Positions 7,709-17,201 of a stretch of DNA of 64,000 nt are shown here, in pieces. This DNA comes from Caldilineaceae bacterium (GTDB lineage Bacteria; Chloroflexota; Anaerolineae; Caldilineales; Caldilineaceae). The notes under the pieces are model-generated. The model ran no database searches. It was given only the letters and a program-made list of their open reading frames with translations, and was not told the DNA's origin. The translations under genes were made by a program, and so were the position numbers. The stretch spans positions 124,001 to 188,000 of the forward strand of contig JALHQH010000004.1 in the NCBI GenBank assembly GCA_022842065.1, in the 5' to 3' direction. The first letter of the stretch is position 1, and the number at the start of each line of letters is the position of its first letter.

Positions 7709-9433
7709 ATGCTCAGCAAGATAGGTAGCGCGAACAAAATCGCAGCGGCGCGCGGTACAATTCCCGCCGACCTGCTCTTAGAAAACGGCCAGATCCTCAA
7801 CGTCTTTTCCGGCCTGATCGAACGGGCGACGGTGGCGATCTATAATGGCGTGATTGTTGGGATTGGTAACGGCTATCAGGGTGAACGAACGATTGATCTC
7901 GGCGGCGCGTTTGTGGTCCCCGGCCTGATCGACGCCCATGTCCATATTGAAAGCAGCCTCTGTACGCCGCCGCAATTTGCGCGCGCCATTGTGCCCCACG
8001 GTGTCACCACCATCGTCACTGATCCCCATGAGATTGCCAACGTGGCTGGCGTACCCGGCATTCGCTATATGGCGGAGGCTAGTCGCGACTTGCCGTTGGG
8101 GGTCTTTCTGATGGCCCCATCTTGCGTGCCAGCGACCCACATGGAGACCAGCGGTGCCACCCTCACCGCGGCCGATCTGCTGCCGCTTTTGCAGGATGGT
8201 ACCGTACACGGCTTGGCCGAACTCATGAACTTCCCCGGCGTGATCAACGGTGACGAGGCGATGCTGGCTAAGATCGCGGCCTTTGCCGGGCACCCACGCG
8301 ACGGCCACGCACCTGCCCTGCGTAACCAAGCGCTCAACGCCTATGTCGCCGCCGGCATCGGCAGTGAACACGAATGTACCACCGTCGAAGAAGCCGCCGA
8401 GAAGCTGGCCCGTGGCCTCTACATTTTGATTCGCGAAGCGACCAACGCCCACAACCTGCACAACCTGTTGCCCCTCGTTACCCCCCATAACAGCCGCCGC
8501 ATCTGTTTTTGCACCGATGACCGCATTCCCGGCGATCTGCTCGACCAGGGCAGCATCGACTACATGGTGCGCGAGGCGATTGCCTTTGGCCTTGACCCAA
8601 TCACGGCGATCCGCATGGCGACACTAAACCCGGTTGAGTGGTTTGGCCTGCATGACCGCGGCGCAATTGCGCCAGGACGGGTGGCCGATCTGCTGATTGT
8701 CGATCAGCTCGCCGACTTTCGCCCGCGCCAGGTCTATGTGGCTGGTCAGTTGGTGGCGGAAGCGGGCAACGTGGTGGCAGCGCAATGGTCAACAAATGTC
8801 GCGCCGGCAGCCATCCCCAGTTCTGTCAACATTGACTGGGCACAGGTCAACTTCCAGATCAGGGCGCGGGGAGAACGTATCCGCGTTATCGGCTCGCTGG
8901 ATAATCAGCTGGTGACCGAGACACGTATCCTCAATGCGACGATTGTTGACGGCCACGCCGTTGCCGACCTTGCCCGTGATCTGCTCAAGATGGCGGTGAT
9001 CGAACGCCATCATGGCAGCGGTGCGATTGGGTTGGGTTTTATCCAAGGCATCGGTTTGCAACGAGGCGCGGTCGCCGGCACGGTTGCTCATGATCACCAC
9101 AATCTGGTCATCATTGGTGTTGATGACGCGGCGATGATGATGGCCGCCCGCGCCGTTGGCGAAATGGGGGGTGGGCTAGCAATTGTAGATGGCATGCAGG
9201 TCGTTGCCACCTTACCACTGCCGGTTGCCGGCCTGATGAGCGATCAACCTGTTGGGGCAGTCCGCCAAGCCTATGATGCTCTGATTGCCGCCGCTCATGC
9301 CCAAGGCTCTGAGCTGCATGATCCCTTTATGGCAATGAGTTTTATGGCGCTAGAGGTAATCCCCAACTTAAAGCTGACGGACCAAGGCTTGGTAGACGTT
9401 GAGCAGTTTGCTGTGGTAGACTTATTTGTTTGA
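7709..9433 (+). CDS. ade: adenine deaminase
   Basis: A 574-residue amidohydrolase-superfamily enzyme that converts adenine to hypoxanthine and ammonia in purine salvage. The metal-binding DAHVHIESS motif is at residues 75-83, followed by HGVTTIVTDPHEIANVAG, TDDRIPGDLLDQGSIDYMV and the C-terminal GGGLAIVDG region, all standard for bacterial Ade. The ATG at 7709 was chosen because AGGAGG lies seven bases upstream and the family starts here; a longer open frame upstream crosses the palindrome and is not credible. The gene has its own extended -10 promoter. Confidence 0.95.
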   Translation: MLSKIGSANKIAAARGTIPADLLLENGQILNVFSGLIERATVAIYNGVIVGIGNGYQGERTIDLGGAFVVPGLIDAHVHIESSLCTPPQFARAIVPHGVTTIVTDPHEIANVAGVPGIRYMAEASRDLPLGVFLMAPSCVPATHMETSGATLTAADLLPLLQDGTVHGLAELMNFPGVINGDEAMLAKIAAFAGHPRDGHAPALRNQALNAYVAAGIGSEHECTTVEEAAEKLARGLYILIREATNAHNLHNLLPLVTPHNSRRICFCTDDRIPGDLLDQGSIDYMVREAIAFGLDPITAIRMATLNPVEWFGLHDRGAIAPGRVADLLIVDQLADFRPRQVYVAGQLVAEAGNVVAAQWSTNVAPAAIPSSVNIDWAQVNFQIRARGERIRVIGSLDNQLVTETRILNATIVDGHAVADLARDLLKMAVIERHHGSGAIGLGFIQGIGLQRGAVAGTVAHDHHNLVIIGVDDAAMMMAARAVGEMGGGLAIVDGMQVVATLPLPVAGLMSDQPVGAVRQAYDALIAAAHAQGSELHDPFMAMSFMALEVIPNLKLTDQGLVDVEQFAVVDLFV

Positions 9434-9484
9434 TAGATTACAATCTATTCGAAAATTAATATTCAAATTTAAAGGAATTGACCC

Positions 9485-10678
9485 ATGTTTGAACAATTTA
9501 CCCCAGCCCCGCCCGATGCGATCCTTGGCCTGACCGAAGCCTTTAAAAAGGATCCCAACCCGAAGAAGGTCAACCTGGGCGTGGGCATTTACAAGGATGC
9601 GCAAGGACGTACCCCCATTCTCGCTTCGGTCAAGCGGGCCGAAGAGCGCATTTTGCAAGAGGAAAATACCAAGAACTACCTTAGCATCGACGGCTCACCC
9701 GAATATGGCGCGGCGGTGCAGGAACTGCTCTTTGGTGCCGACCACGAGATTATCCGCAGCAGCCGCTCGATCACTGCCCAAGCCCCTGGCGGCACCGGTG
9801 CTTTGCGTGTCGCCGCGGACTTTATCGCCACCATGTTCCCTGGCGCGCGCGTCTGGCTCAGCGATCCGACCTGGCCCAATCACCCTAGCGTCTTTAAGGC
9901 TGCGGGCTTGACCACGGCGGTTTACCCCTATTTTGATGCGGCGCATAACGGCGTTGCCTTTGCCGCCATGCTCGATGCGATCAAGCAGATCCCGGCGGGT
10001 GATGTGGTACTCCTGCACGGCTGCTGTCACAATCCGACTGGTGCCGATCTCACGCTGGCCCAGTGGCAACAGGTGGCCGCCGTGGTTGCTGAACGCAAGC
10101 TGCTGCCGTTGGTTGACTTTGCCTACCAGGGCTTTGGTGATGGTCTGGATGATGACGCGGCGGGGTTGCGCACCCTCTGCACCCAGGTCGATGAATTATT
10201 GATTGCCAGTTCCTTCTCCAAGAACTTTGGCCTGTACAACGAACGCGTCGGCGCGCTAACGCTGGTTGCGCGCAACGCCGACGCTGCCGAAAAGGCGCTC
10301 GGCCACATCAAGATCGCGATTCGTGCCAACTACTCGAATCCGCCGGCCCACGGCGCGGCCGTAGTCACTACGGTACTGCGCGATCCAGCCTTGCGCGCCC
10401 AGTGGGAAGCAGAAGTAACCGAGATGCGTGAGCGGATCAACACCATGCGCCATCTTTTTGTCGAAACGCTCAACGAGAAGGGGGTCACCCGCGACTTCTC
10501 CTTTATCGCGCATCAACGGGGCATGTTCTCCTTTTCCGGCCTGACCCCTGATCATGTCAAGGCTTTGCGCGAAAAACATGGCGTTTACATTGTCGGCAGC
10601 GGGCGCATCAGTGTCGCCGGCATGACCGAAGGCAACATGGATTATCTCTGTACCGCGATTGCGGATGTGTTGGAGTAA
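9485..10678 (+). CDS. class I aminotransferase (aspartate/aromatic type)
   Basis: A 397-residue PLP enzyme of the AspC/TyrB group, transferring amino groups between aspartate or aromatic amino acids and 2-oxoglutarate. Typical landmarks are the opening FEQFTPAPPDAILGLTEAFKKD, VNLGVGIYKD, APGGTGALRVAADF, LLHGCCHNPTGADLT and SSFSKNFGLYNERVGAL, where Lys246 is the Schiff-base lysine. Length matches the family. AAAGGAATTGACCC precedes ATG 9485. The stop overlaps the Shine-Dalgarno sequence of the HicB-like gene, so transcription may continue into the HicBA module. Confidence 0.93.
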   Translation: MFEQFTPAPPDAILGLTEAFKKDPNPKKVNLGVGIYKDAQGRTPILASVKRAEERILQEENTKNYLSIDGSPEYGAAVQELLFGADHEIIRSSRSITAQAPGGTGALRVAADFIATMFPGARVWLSDPTWPNHPSVFKAAGLTTAVYPYFDAAHNGVAFAAMLDAIKQIPAGDVVLLHGCCHNPTGADLTLAQWQQVAAVVAERKLLPLVDFAYQGFGDGLDDDAAGLRTLCTQVDELLIASSFSKNFGLYNERVGALTLVARNADAAEKALGHIKIAIRANYSNPPAHGAAVVTTVLRDPALRAQWEAEVTEMRERINTMRHLFVETLNEKGVTRDFSFIAHQRGMFSFSGLTPDHVKALREKHGVYIVGSGRISVAGMTEGNMDYLCTAIADVLE

Positions 10679-10687
10679 GGAGGGGAG

Positions 10688-10954
10688 ATGACATTTGTTT
10701 TGAGTGATTATATTGAACATGCCATGGCACAAGCGACCTACGACAAGCTGGAAGACGACACCTTTTCAGGTTATATTCCAACTTGCACCGGTGTGATTGC
10801 CTTTGGCGAAACCCTGATGAGCTGTCAAACAGAACTTCGTTCTACGTTAGAAGATTGGATCTTGGTTGGTTTGAAATTCAAACATCCGCTACCGGTAATT
10901 GACAACATTGATCTAAACCGGGAGGTTGTCCTTGAGCCGATGGACGCCTTGTAA
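10688..10954 (+). CDS. hicB: HicB-family antitoxin
   Basis: An 88-residue protein with the HicB core fold: ATYDKLEDDTFSGYIPTCTGVIAFGETLMSCQTELRSTLEDWILVGLKFKHPLP. HicB binds and inhibits HicA and often represses its own operon; this version has no clear C-terminal DNA-binding domain. AAGGAGGGGAG directly precedes the ATG. It overlaps the HicA gene by 23 bases. The usual hicA-hicB order is reversed here (antitoxin first). Confidence 0.85.
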   Translation: MTFVLSDYIEHAMAQATYDKLEDDTFSGYIPTCTGVIAFGETLMSCQTELRSTLEDWILVGLKFKHPLPVIDNIDLNREVVLEPMDAL

Positions 10955-11165
10955 ACGTATAAATTTTATTCGTCGTTTGCGTGAGCTTGGTTTTGATGGC
11001 CCATACAGTGGTACACGTCACCAGTTTCTGATTTATGGAACGAATCGGCTGACAATTCCATCAAATGCAGAATATTCAGTTGCGCAGTTACGAATGATGA
11101 TTGGGCAAGTCAACACAATTATCGGACGAGAACTCACGGCTGATGAGTGGAATATGTTAGATTAA
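10932..11165 (+). CDS. hicA: HicA-family mRNA interferase toxin
   Basis: A 77-residue dsRBD-like toxin: RINFIRRLRELGFDGPYSGTRHQFLIYGTNRLTIPSN, with the catalytic histidine in GTRHQF. HicA cleaves mRNA independently of translation. TTG 10932 was chosen because GGGAGG lies six bases upstream, inside the 3' end of hicB; a TTG at 10926 is too close to that site. The short overlap couples the two genes. Confidence 0.85.
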   Translation: MSRWTPCKRINFIRRLRELGFDGPYSGTRHQFLIYGTNRLTIPSNAEYSVAQLRMMIGQVNTIIGRELTADEWNMLD

Positions 11166-11168
11166 GAG

Positions 11169-12056
11169 ATGGTTGTCACAATACAAGGATTAACTAAGTC
11201 CACGCGCCTCGACCGCGCCCTGCGCGATCGTTTTCCAGAATGGGGCCGGCAGGCGATCCAGCAGATGATTAGCGCGCAAAAGGTGCGGGTGAATGGCAAG
11301 CCGGTTTGGCTGGCTTCCTGGCAGGTCAACAACGGTGACAAACTTGAGTTGTTGGCCACGCCGGCAGCCAAACCAACGCCCCCCCAGCGTTTTGCCGACG
11401 AGTGGCTGCTGGCCCAGGAAGCTGACCTCATTGTCGTCAACAAACCGGCGGGGTTGCTGGCTGAATCACCCCAATTTCGCGAGGGGGTCAACCTGATCGA
11501 GCTGGCCCGCGCACGTTTTGGCGAGCTGATCCTCTTTCACCGGCTCGACCGTGATACGTCGGGTGTCGTCCTGTTGACCCGGCCGGGGCCGGTGAACCAA
11601 TATCTGGATCAGGCCTTTAAAAGCAGCCAGATCCAGAAGAGTTACCTGGCGGTGGTCGCCACGCCCAATCAGTTGCAGCCGGAGGGGTTGATCAACGCGC
11701 GGCTTGATAGCCATGGGCAGCGCCGCGATATGATGACAGTGGTGCAGCGTGGGGGCAAACATGCCATGACCGCCTACAAAATTGTTGCCGAGGACAAAGC
11801 CCAGCGCCGCCAACTGGTGGAACTCCATCCACAAACGGGGCGCACCCATCAACTGCGTGTCCACCTAGCTCACCTGGGCGCGCCGATCCTTGGCGACCGG
11901 CTTTATGGCGATGGGGCCAGCGCCCAGCGGTTGTTGCTCCATGCGCAGCAGATTGTGCTGCCGGCATTAGCGGATTATCCACAGCGTAGCTACCGTGCAC
12001 CCGTGCCGGTGGAGTTTGGGCTGTCGTTTGGTAAAGAGGGAAGGGATAATGACTAA
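11169..12056 (+). CDS. RluA-family 23S rRNA pseudouridine synthase
   Basis: A 295-residue enzyme that isomerises uridine to pseudouridine in rRNA or tRNA. An S4 RNA-binding domain (residues 13-62: STRLDRALRDRFPEWGRQAI and KVRVNGKPV) precedes the catalytic domain with HRLDRDTSGVVLL; Asp127 is the catalytic residue. The motif LHPQTGRTHQLRVHLAHLGAPILGD is also typical. RluC/RluD/RluA specificity cannot be told from sequence alone. Its last 8 bases overlap the next gene. Confidence 0.9.
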   Translation: MVVTIQGLTKSTRLDRALRDRFPEWGRQAIQQMISAQKVRVNGKPVWLASWQVNNGDKLELLATPAAKPTPPQRFADEWLLAQEADLIVVNKPAGLLAESPQFREGVNLIELARARFGELILFHRLDRDTSGVVLLTRPGPVNQYLDQAFKSSQIQKSYLAVVATPNQLQPEGLINARLDSHGQRRDMMTVVQRGGKHAMTAYKIVAEDKAQRRQLVELHPQTGRTHQLRVHLAHLGAPILGDRLYGDGASAQRLLLHAQQIVLPALADYPQRSYRAPVPVEFGLSFGKEGRDND

Positions 12057-13065
12057 AACAACTACCGCGGTTAGCCGCACCGACGCCGCCCTCGGTGCGA
12101 TCCTCGGTGCACTGGTCGGCGATGCCGCCGGTGCGCCCCTCGAATTTATGAGCCCACCGCCCACCGTGGCCGATGCACAACGGGGCTTGACCATGCCCGG
12201 CGGTGGCGTCTGGCGCGTGGCCCCCGGCCAGATCACCGATGATGGCGAGTTGACCATGTGTCTGTTGCAGGCCCTGGCCGCAGACCCGAACTTTACCCTG
12301 GAAACCATTGCACGGGAGTATGCCGAGTGGATCCGCTCTAATCCCTATGATATCGGCAATACCACCCGCCTTGGGCTGGGCGCGTTTCAAGATCGCCAGT
12401 GGCGCGCCATCTGCGAATGTGATGGCTATGCGATTGGCATGACCCAAGCCGCCGCCGCGCACTGTATGGACTCTAAATCAAATGGCAGTTTGATGCGGGC
12501 AACGCCGTTGGGCGTTTGGGGCTATCGGCTTTCGGCCCAGAAATTAGGCGACTACGCGCGCCAGGACTCCCTGCTTTCGCATCCCAACCCCAGCTGTTGG
12601 CAGGCGGTCGCCGCTTATGCGATTGCCATTGCCCACTTGCTCAATCACCGCGATGAGCAGGGAGGTGATCGCCAGGGCGCGTTTGCCGCGTCCGTAAGTT
12701 GGGCCACCAGCCATGCCGATGCCGAAGTGCAAGGTTGGCTGGCTGATGCGACCCAAGGACGCAACGTACCGTATGAGCCACAGATCGGCTTTGTGCGTAT
12801 CGGTTTTACCCACGCCTTTCGCCACTTGCACCAAGGCACTGATTATGTGGCGGCGGTGACCGAAACCCTAGCCGGCGGCGGTGACACCGATACGAATGCC
12901 TGTATTGTCGGCGGGCTGATTGGCGCGGCGGTGGGGGCAGAGGCAATTCCCCTGGCACTGCGGCAGGCTGTCCTAACTTGTGATACAGCGCAAGGGCAAT
13001 CCCGCCCGGCGTTTCTGCATCCGCAACAAGTGCCGGCACTGGTGGCTACATTGTGCGCTGATTGA
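12049..13065 (+). CDS. ADP-ribosylglycohydrolase family protein
   Basis: A 338-residue protein of the ARH/DraG family, which removes ADP-ribose from proteins or small molecules. The N-terminal LGALVGDAAGAPLEF and C-terminal AGGGDTDTNACIVGGLIGAAVG supply the Asp residues that bind the dinuclear magnesium centre. ATG 12049 has AGAGGGAAGG upstream and overlaps the stop of the pseudouridine synthase gene, indicating translational coupling. No obvious ADP-ribosyltransferase partner is nearby. Confidence 0.9.
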   Translation: MTKTTTAVSRTDAALGAILGALVGDAAGAPLEFMSPPPTVADAQRGLTMPGGGVWRVAPGQITDDGELTMCLLQALAADPNFTLETIAREYAEWIRSNPYDIGNTTRLGLGAFQDRQWRAICECDGYAIGMTQAAAAHCMDSKSNGSLMRATPLGVWGYRLSAQKLGDYARQDSLLSHPNPSCWQAVAAYAIAIAHLLNHRDEQGGDRQGAFAASVSWATSHADAEVQGWLADATQGRNVPYEPQIGFVRIGFTHAFRHLHQGTDYVAAVTETLAGGGDTDTNACIVGGLIGAAVGAEAIPLALRQAVLTCDTAQGQSRPAFLHPQQVPALVATLCAD

Positions 13066-13154
13066 GTTATAAATGGAAGTGTTATAACTCATAAAATCGC
13101 CCTTTGTGAGTTATAAACTGTAGGGTAATCGAAAGCTTACGGCAAGCATTTTTC

Positions 13155-13163
13155 TGGTACAAT
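13155..13163 (+). promoter_or_regulatory. extended -10 promoter for the TMEM143-like gene
   Basis: TGGTACAAT lies 50 bases before ATG 13213. Upstream at 13066-13116, GAGTTATAA words in both orientations form a small hairpin (GAGTTATAA / TTATAACTC) that may separate this gene from the one before. Confidence 0.45.
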
Positions 13164-13212
13164 GGCCAGCGATCGATCAAAGCAAGTTACTTATCCCTCG
13201 AATTGACAAACG

Positions 13213-14580
13213 ATGACTATGACAAACGACCAACTCAACCCTGTACAAACGGCACGTGAAGCGTTCATTCCATACTCGCGCGAAGAATTAATCGAGCTCT
13301 GTATTGAGGATGGCCGCCTGGCGGCCGCCGACATCCCGCGCTTTCGCGCCTTCTGTGAGATTCTGGCCGCACACTACAATTTCCAATTTCACAAACAATT
13401 GGAAACACTCAAGCGCAACTACGCGCCCTTTGATCCGGATGGGGTGGATCATGCGGCGGTGGTGACCGAAGCAGTGGCCAGCGATCTGCGTGTGGAACGG
13501 TTTGCCGAAACCTTGCGCACGGTGCTGGAGAGTGCCAATTATACGAAGCTTGATGACATGGCGATCCACGAGGCGATTGCCAACACTGCGCTGATTGATC
13601 TTCAGACTGAGGTTGATTTTAACGATTTTGAAGAGGTGGTCTTTTATTACCGGGGAGCGAAACCAACCACGCTCGAACTAAAGCGCTTCTACTTCTGGAC
13701 GCGTAAAGTAACGACCGATATTTTCTCGCATGTTGTGCTGGGTATCAAATATAAAAATGCCGCCTATTTTCACGCGCAAAAGCGCAAGCTCGACAAATTA
13801 AATTTCACGCCGGGTTTGATGTACCTCTACATGTACAAAAACATCCCGCGCTATGATCTGGAGCTGCTCTTTCCCAACGTGCAGTTGCGCATGAATCTGA
13901 TCGACCGCCTGATGTTTGTGTTGCCGGCCCTGGGCGCAGGGGTGATGGTCCTCATGAAGGCACTACCCAACCTCTTGTTGGTCGTGGCGTTGATTCTCTT
14001 TTTGACAATGGGCCCGGCTTGGGTCGCATCGATTGGGGTCCACGAAGAGCAGATCAAGGACTTTACGCCGGTGCTCTTTGCCTTTTTCTCGGTGGCGGCA
14101 GCCCTGGGTGGCTTTGCCTTTAAACAATATTCCGGCTATCAGACCCGACGCATGAAGTTTATGAAGGATGTCACCGATACGCTCTTCTTCAAAAATCTGG
14201 CGACGAATAGCAGTGTCTTCCACACCGTCATCGATTCGGCGGAAGAGGAAGAGGCCAAAGAGGTGATCCTCGTCTATTACCACCTGCTGACGACTGATGT
14301 GGGTTGTGATCCCGCGGAATTAGATGCCGCAATCGAAGCCTGGTTGGCCGAAAAGGGCGCGCCTGCGGTAGACTTTGATATGACGATGGTTTTGCGCAAC
14401 ATGCAAGCGGTCCACGCCACCCTCGCGACCAAAGCTTCTACCCAACCGCGCGATACCGCGTTGCTGGAGATCGATGACGATGGCGATTGCCGCGTCCTTT
14501 GTCTGCTTGATGCCAAGCGGCTGCTCGATCAGTTATGGGATGAAGCGTTTGATTATGATGGTGAATACGAATATGCGTAG
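13213..14580 (+). CDS. TMEM143/DUF3754-family membrane protein
   Basis: A 455-residue protein. The soluble N-terminal half contains EEVVFYYRGAKPTTLELKRFYFW, the KPTTLELKRF segment being characteristic of the TMEM143/DUF3754 family. Two or three transmembrane segments follow (residues about 235-280 and 292-312), then FKQYSGYQTRRMKFMKDVTDTLFFKNLATNSSVFHTVIDSAEEEEAKEVILVYY, another family landmark. Function in bacteria is unknown. It has its own promoter-like element and is followed 28 bases later by a methyltransferase gene. Confidence 0.8.
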   Translation: MTMTNDQLNPVQTAREAFIPYSREELIELCIEDGRLAAADIPRFRAFCEILAAHYNFQFHKQLETLKRNYAPFDPDGVDHAAVVTEAVASDLRVERFAETLRTVLESANYTKLDDMAIHEAIANTALIDLQTEVDFNDFEEVVFYYRGAKPTTLELKRFYFWTRKVTTDIFSHVVLGIKYKNAAYFHAQKRKLDKLNFTPGLMYLYMYKNIPRYDLELLFPNVQLRMNLIDRLMFVLPALGAGVMVLMKALPNLLLVVALILFLTMGPAWVASIGVHEEQIKDFTPVLFAFFSVAAALGGFAFKQYSGYQTRRMKFMKDVTDTLFFKNLATNSSVFHTVIDSAEEEEAKEVILVYYHLLTTDVGCDPAELDAAIEAWLAEKGAPAVDFDMTMVLRNMQAVHATLATKASTQPRDTALLEIDDDGDCRVLCLLDAKRLLDQLWDEAFDYDGEYEYA

Positions 14581-14608
14581 AACGACAAACAGCTAAACAG
14601 GAACTGTA

Positions 14609-15478
14609 ATGCCCCATTGGGATCTCATGGTACTCTCGCATGTGCAGACGAAGGCGCTGTTGGCCGCTCACGCCAAAGGCGAAACGACGGCGATCACGTC
14701 GCTCGATCTCAATCTGACGACAACGCGTGTGGATCTGAGCGCGGCAGGGGTTCACTTTACCCCAACCGAACGGTTAGACTGGGAAGATGTCGCCTTTATC
14801 AACGACGACGAAAATAGCTGTTTCCACATTACGCCGACCAGTCTCGACAAGATCCAGACCTTTTCACCCGAAAACAATCGCCACTACACGCTCTATCCCA
14901 CCGAACGGGCACCCACGCTGCTCATCTCCGGCATTCCCATGCACCGCATCAAGGAGAGCGATCCACACCGGGATACGCTGGCCAAAGTGAAGACGGTAAG
15001 CCCGCTGGTTGGTCAACTGCTCGACACCGCGACCGGCTTGGGTTACACCGCCATTGAAGCGGCCAAGACAGCCGACCACGTCATCACCGTCGAATTTGAC
15101 CCTGCGGTGCTCGACGTGGCGCGGCTTAATCCGTGGTCACAGGCGCTCTTCGACAACCCGAAGATCGAACAGCGCATCGGCGACAGCGACGATGTGATCC
15201 GCACCTTTGCCGACAACACTTTCGACCGCATTCTCCACGATCCGCCCATGTTTGGGCTGGCCGGTCACCTCTATAGCGCCGAGTTTTACCGCGAACTTTA
15301 CCGGGTACTCAAACCGCGCGGCCGCCTCTTCCACTATATTGCCAACCCCGAAAGCAAACAGGGATCAACCATCACCCGCGGCGTCATCCGCCGGCTCGAA
15401 GAAAGTGGCTTTGCCAAGATCACCAAACGGCCGGAAGCCTTTGGCGTGATCACGGCGAAGGAAAAACGTGAAACGTAA
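14609..15478 (+). CDS. class I SAM-dependent methyltransferase
   Basis: A 289-residue protein. An N-terminal domain of about 125 residues with no recognised motif precedes a Rossmann methyltransferase domain: motif [17 protein letters not shown], the acidic ribose-binding [11 protein letters not shown], and [11 protein letters not shown] (DPPM resembles the NPPY/DPPY catalytic loop of N-methyltransferases and spermidine-synthase-like enzymes). The substrate is not evident. The 3' end runs directly into an AAACGT repeat array. Confidence 0.8.
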   Translation: MPHWDLMVLSHVQTKALLAAHAKGETTAITSLDLNLTTTRVDLSAAGVHFTPTERLDWEDVAFINDDENSCFHITPTSLDKIQTFSPENNRHYTLYPTERAPTLLISGIPMHRIKESDPHRDTLAKVKTVSPLVGQLLDTATGLGYTAIEAAKTADHVITVEFDPAVLDVARLNPWSQALFDNPKIEQRIGDSDDVIRTFADNTFDRILHDPPMFGLAGHLYSAEFYRELYRVLKPRGRLFHYIANPESKQGSTITRGVIRRLEESGFAKITKRPEAFGVITAKEKRET

Positions 15479-15575
15479 AACGTAAAACGTAAAACGTAAA
15501 GACGCAACGCACGCATCACGTTTTACGCATCACGTTTTACGCATCACGTTTTACGCATCACGCATCACGTTTCAC
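15468..15575 (+). repeat. iterated short-word palindrome (AAACGTA/TACGTTT)
   Basis: Five tandem AAACGTA words are followed by four reverse-complement TTTTACGCATCACG words. It starts within the last codons of the methyltransferase gene and lies between two convergent genes, so it could act as a bidirectional terminator. It has the same architecture as the TAAATCGG elements at 676 and 32357 but a different word. Confidence 0.7.
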
Positions 15576-15578
15576 GCC

Positions 15579-17090
15579 TCAATACTCATTGCCTCCAATC
15601 AACGGCAGATAGACCGTAGCCGTGGTCGTTACGGCGGGGACGACCACAAAGTTTAAGGCATAGCTGGTTGAGCTAGCGCCCGTTTGTTGTGTCCAGAAGG
15701 TATAGGTGCCACCGGGCAAGCTGCCGCTAAAGCCGGCTGCGCCTGCCCCTGTCCCCAGATTATCAAGAAGGTTGCTACCCACCGCTTCCACCGACGGGCC
15801 AAAGTGACTGTAGCCCAGTAGATTCGCAACATTGGTGCCGGTTGGTGGCTCGGTAAAGGTGTCCCCGGCCTGCACCGCGATAAACGCTTTCGCATCGGCA
15901 GAGGCGTAACTGTTCAAGAAAATTGCTTCGAGCTGGTGGCCGGTTGGCACCACCACGCTAAAGTACTCACGGTCGCCCTGTGCAGAGACCGCACTGACAA
16001 TATGCCCACCGACAGTGGTGGTTAGCACCGTCGGAAGCACACCATCACCGGAAAGATCGCCGCGTTCGGCTTCGCTGTAGAGCGTCCGGGTGACCACGGG
16101 GGACACCACTAGTTCTACTGTGTAGGTCGTGGTGATCAGGCTGGTCTGCTGCATCCAGAAGGTGTAGTCACCACTGTACAATGGCCCGTTGAAACCAATC
16201 GCGCCGTTCCCAGCGCCCATGTTATCGAGTAGATCGGCACCGACTGGCTCAATTGCGGGACCCATATGGGCATAGCCCAACAGGTTGGCGACATTGGTTC
16301 CTTGCGTCGGCTCGGTGAAGGTAGTGCCTTTTTGCATGGCCACAAAGGCGATATCATCACTTTGGCTGGTGTAGGCAGTGATCAGGAAGGCAGCCAATTG
16401 ATGGCCTAAGGGCACTGCCGCGTGAAAATACTCCACGTCGCCGCGTACGGAAGTGGCCGTGATCAGATTGCCGCCGACCGCAAGGGGCAAGGTGGTGGGG
16501 TTGGTGCGCTCACCGGCGAGATCACCGTCAGTTGCCTCATCATGGGTTGCCACGCGAACGGTAGGGCCAACAAAAAGATCCAAGGTGTAAGTCGTCACCG
16601 CGGTGCCGGCTTGTTGTAGCCACAGGGTGTAGACACTGCCCGTTAATGGGCCAGTAAAACCAATCGCCCCGGCCCCCGTGCCCATGTCGTCCAGAATATC
16701 AGTCCCCACATTGTTTGCGCCTGGGCCAAAATGGGCATAGCCTAATAGCTTACTGACATCAGTGCCGGTGTTGGGTTCCGTAAATTGCGCCCCGGCTTGG
16801 AGGCCGACAAACGCAATCAGATCGGTGGAGGCAAAAGTAGTTACCACCAGTTGTTCCAGCTGCCCACCTGGGGGCAAGGTGATGGCAACATACTCTAGAT
16901 CACCTTGGACAGAGGTCGCCACCAATCGGTTCTGCCCAGCGCTTAAGGATAGGGCGGTGGGTGCCGTACGATTGCCGGAGAGATCGCCATCATCGCCCTC
17001 GTCATAACTACTATCGGCATAGGCGGTATGGGGCAAGCAGAATAGCGCCATTAGCAAGGCAAGCCAGAAAACAAAACGCCGACGGTTCAT
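15579..17090 (-). CDS. secreted protein with three internal repeats and a C-terminal VYLPLIGG motif
   Basis: A 503-residue protein with a clear signal peptide (MNRRRFVFWLALLMALFC, cleavage near AYA-DSS). Three repeats of about 150 residues follow, each with a GDL(S/A)G-RT-PT-L opening, an ITATSVRGDVEYF-type strand, a TNVANLLGYAHMGP block, LLDNMG-G-GAIGF, and TFW-QQ. They probably form beta-rich extracellular domains. The tail ATVYLPLIGGNEY shares the YLPL(I/V) motif with other secreted proteins here. AGGAGG precedes the start. Function unknown; possibly a cell-surface component. Confidence 0.8.
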   Translation of the reverse strand: MNRRRFVFWLALLMALFCLPHTAYADSSYDEGDDGDLSGNRTAPTALSLSAGQNRLVATSVQGDLEYVAITLPPGGQLEQLVVTTFASTDLIAFVGLQAGAQFTEPNTGTDVSKLLGYAHFGPGANNVGTDILDDMGTGAGAIGFTGPLTGSVYTLWLQQAGTAVTTYTLDLFVGPTVRVATHDEATDGDLAGERTNPTTLPLAVGGNLITATSVRGDVEYFHAAVPLGHQLAAFLITAYTSQSDDIAFVAMQKGTTFTEPTQGTNVANLLGYAHMGPAIEPVGADLLDNMGAGNGAIGFNGPLYSGDYTFWMQQTSLITTTYTVELVVSPVVTRTLYSEAERGDLSGDGVLPTVLTTTVGGHIVSAVSAQGDREYFSVVVPTGHQLEAIFLNSYASADAKAFIAVQAGDTFTEPPTGTNVANLLGYSHFGPSVEAVGSNLLDNLGTGAGAAGFSGSLPGGTYTFWTQQTGASSTSYALNFVVVPAVTTTATVYLPLIGGNEY

Positions 17091-17201
17091 GTACCCTCCT
17101 AAATAGGAAATAAAATTGTTGGTGCAGTAAAATGTGGGTGAGGGCTATAAGAGTAAACGTCAAAAATTCTGTACTAAAGATAAGAATTAGATTAAAAAAT
17201 C

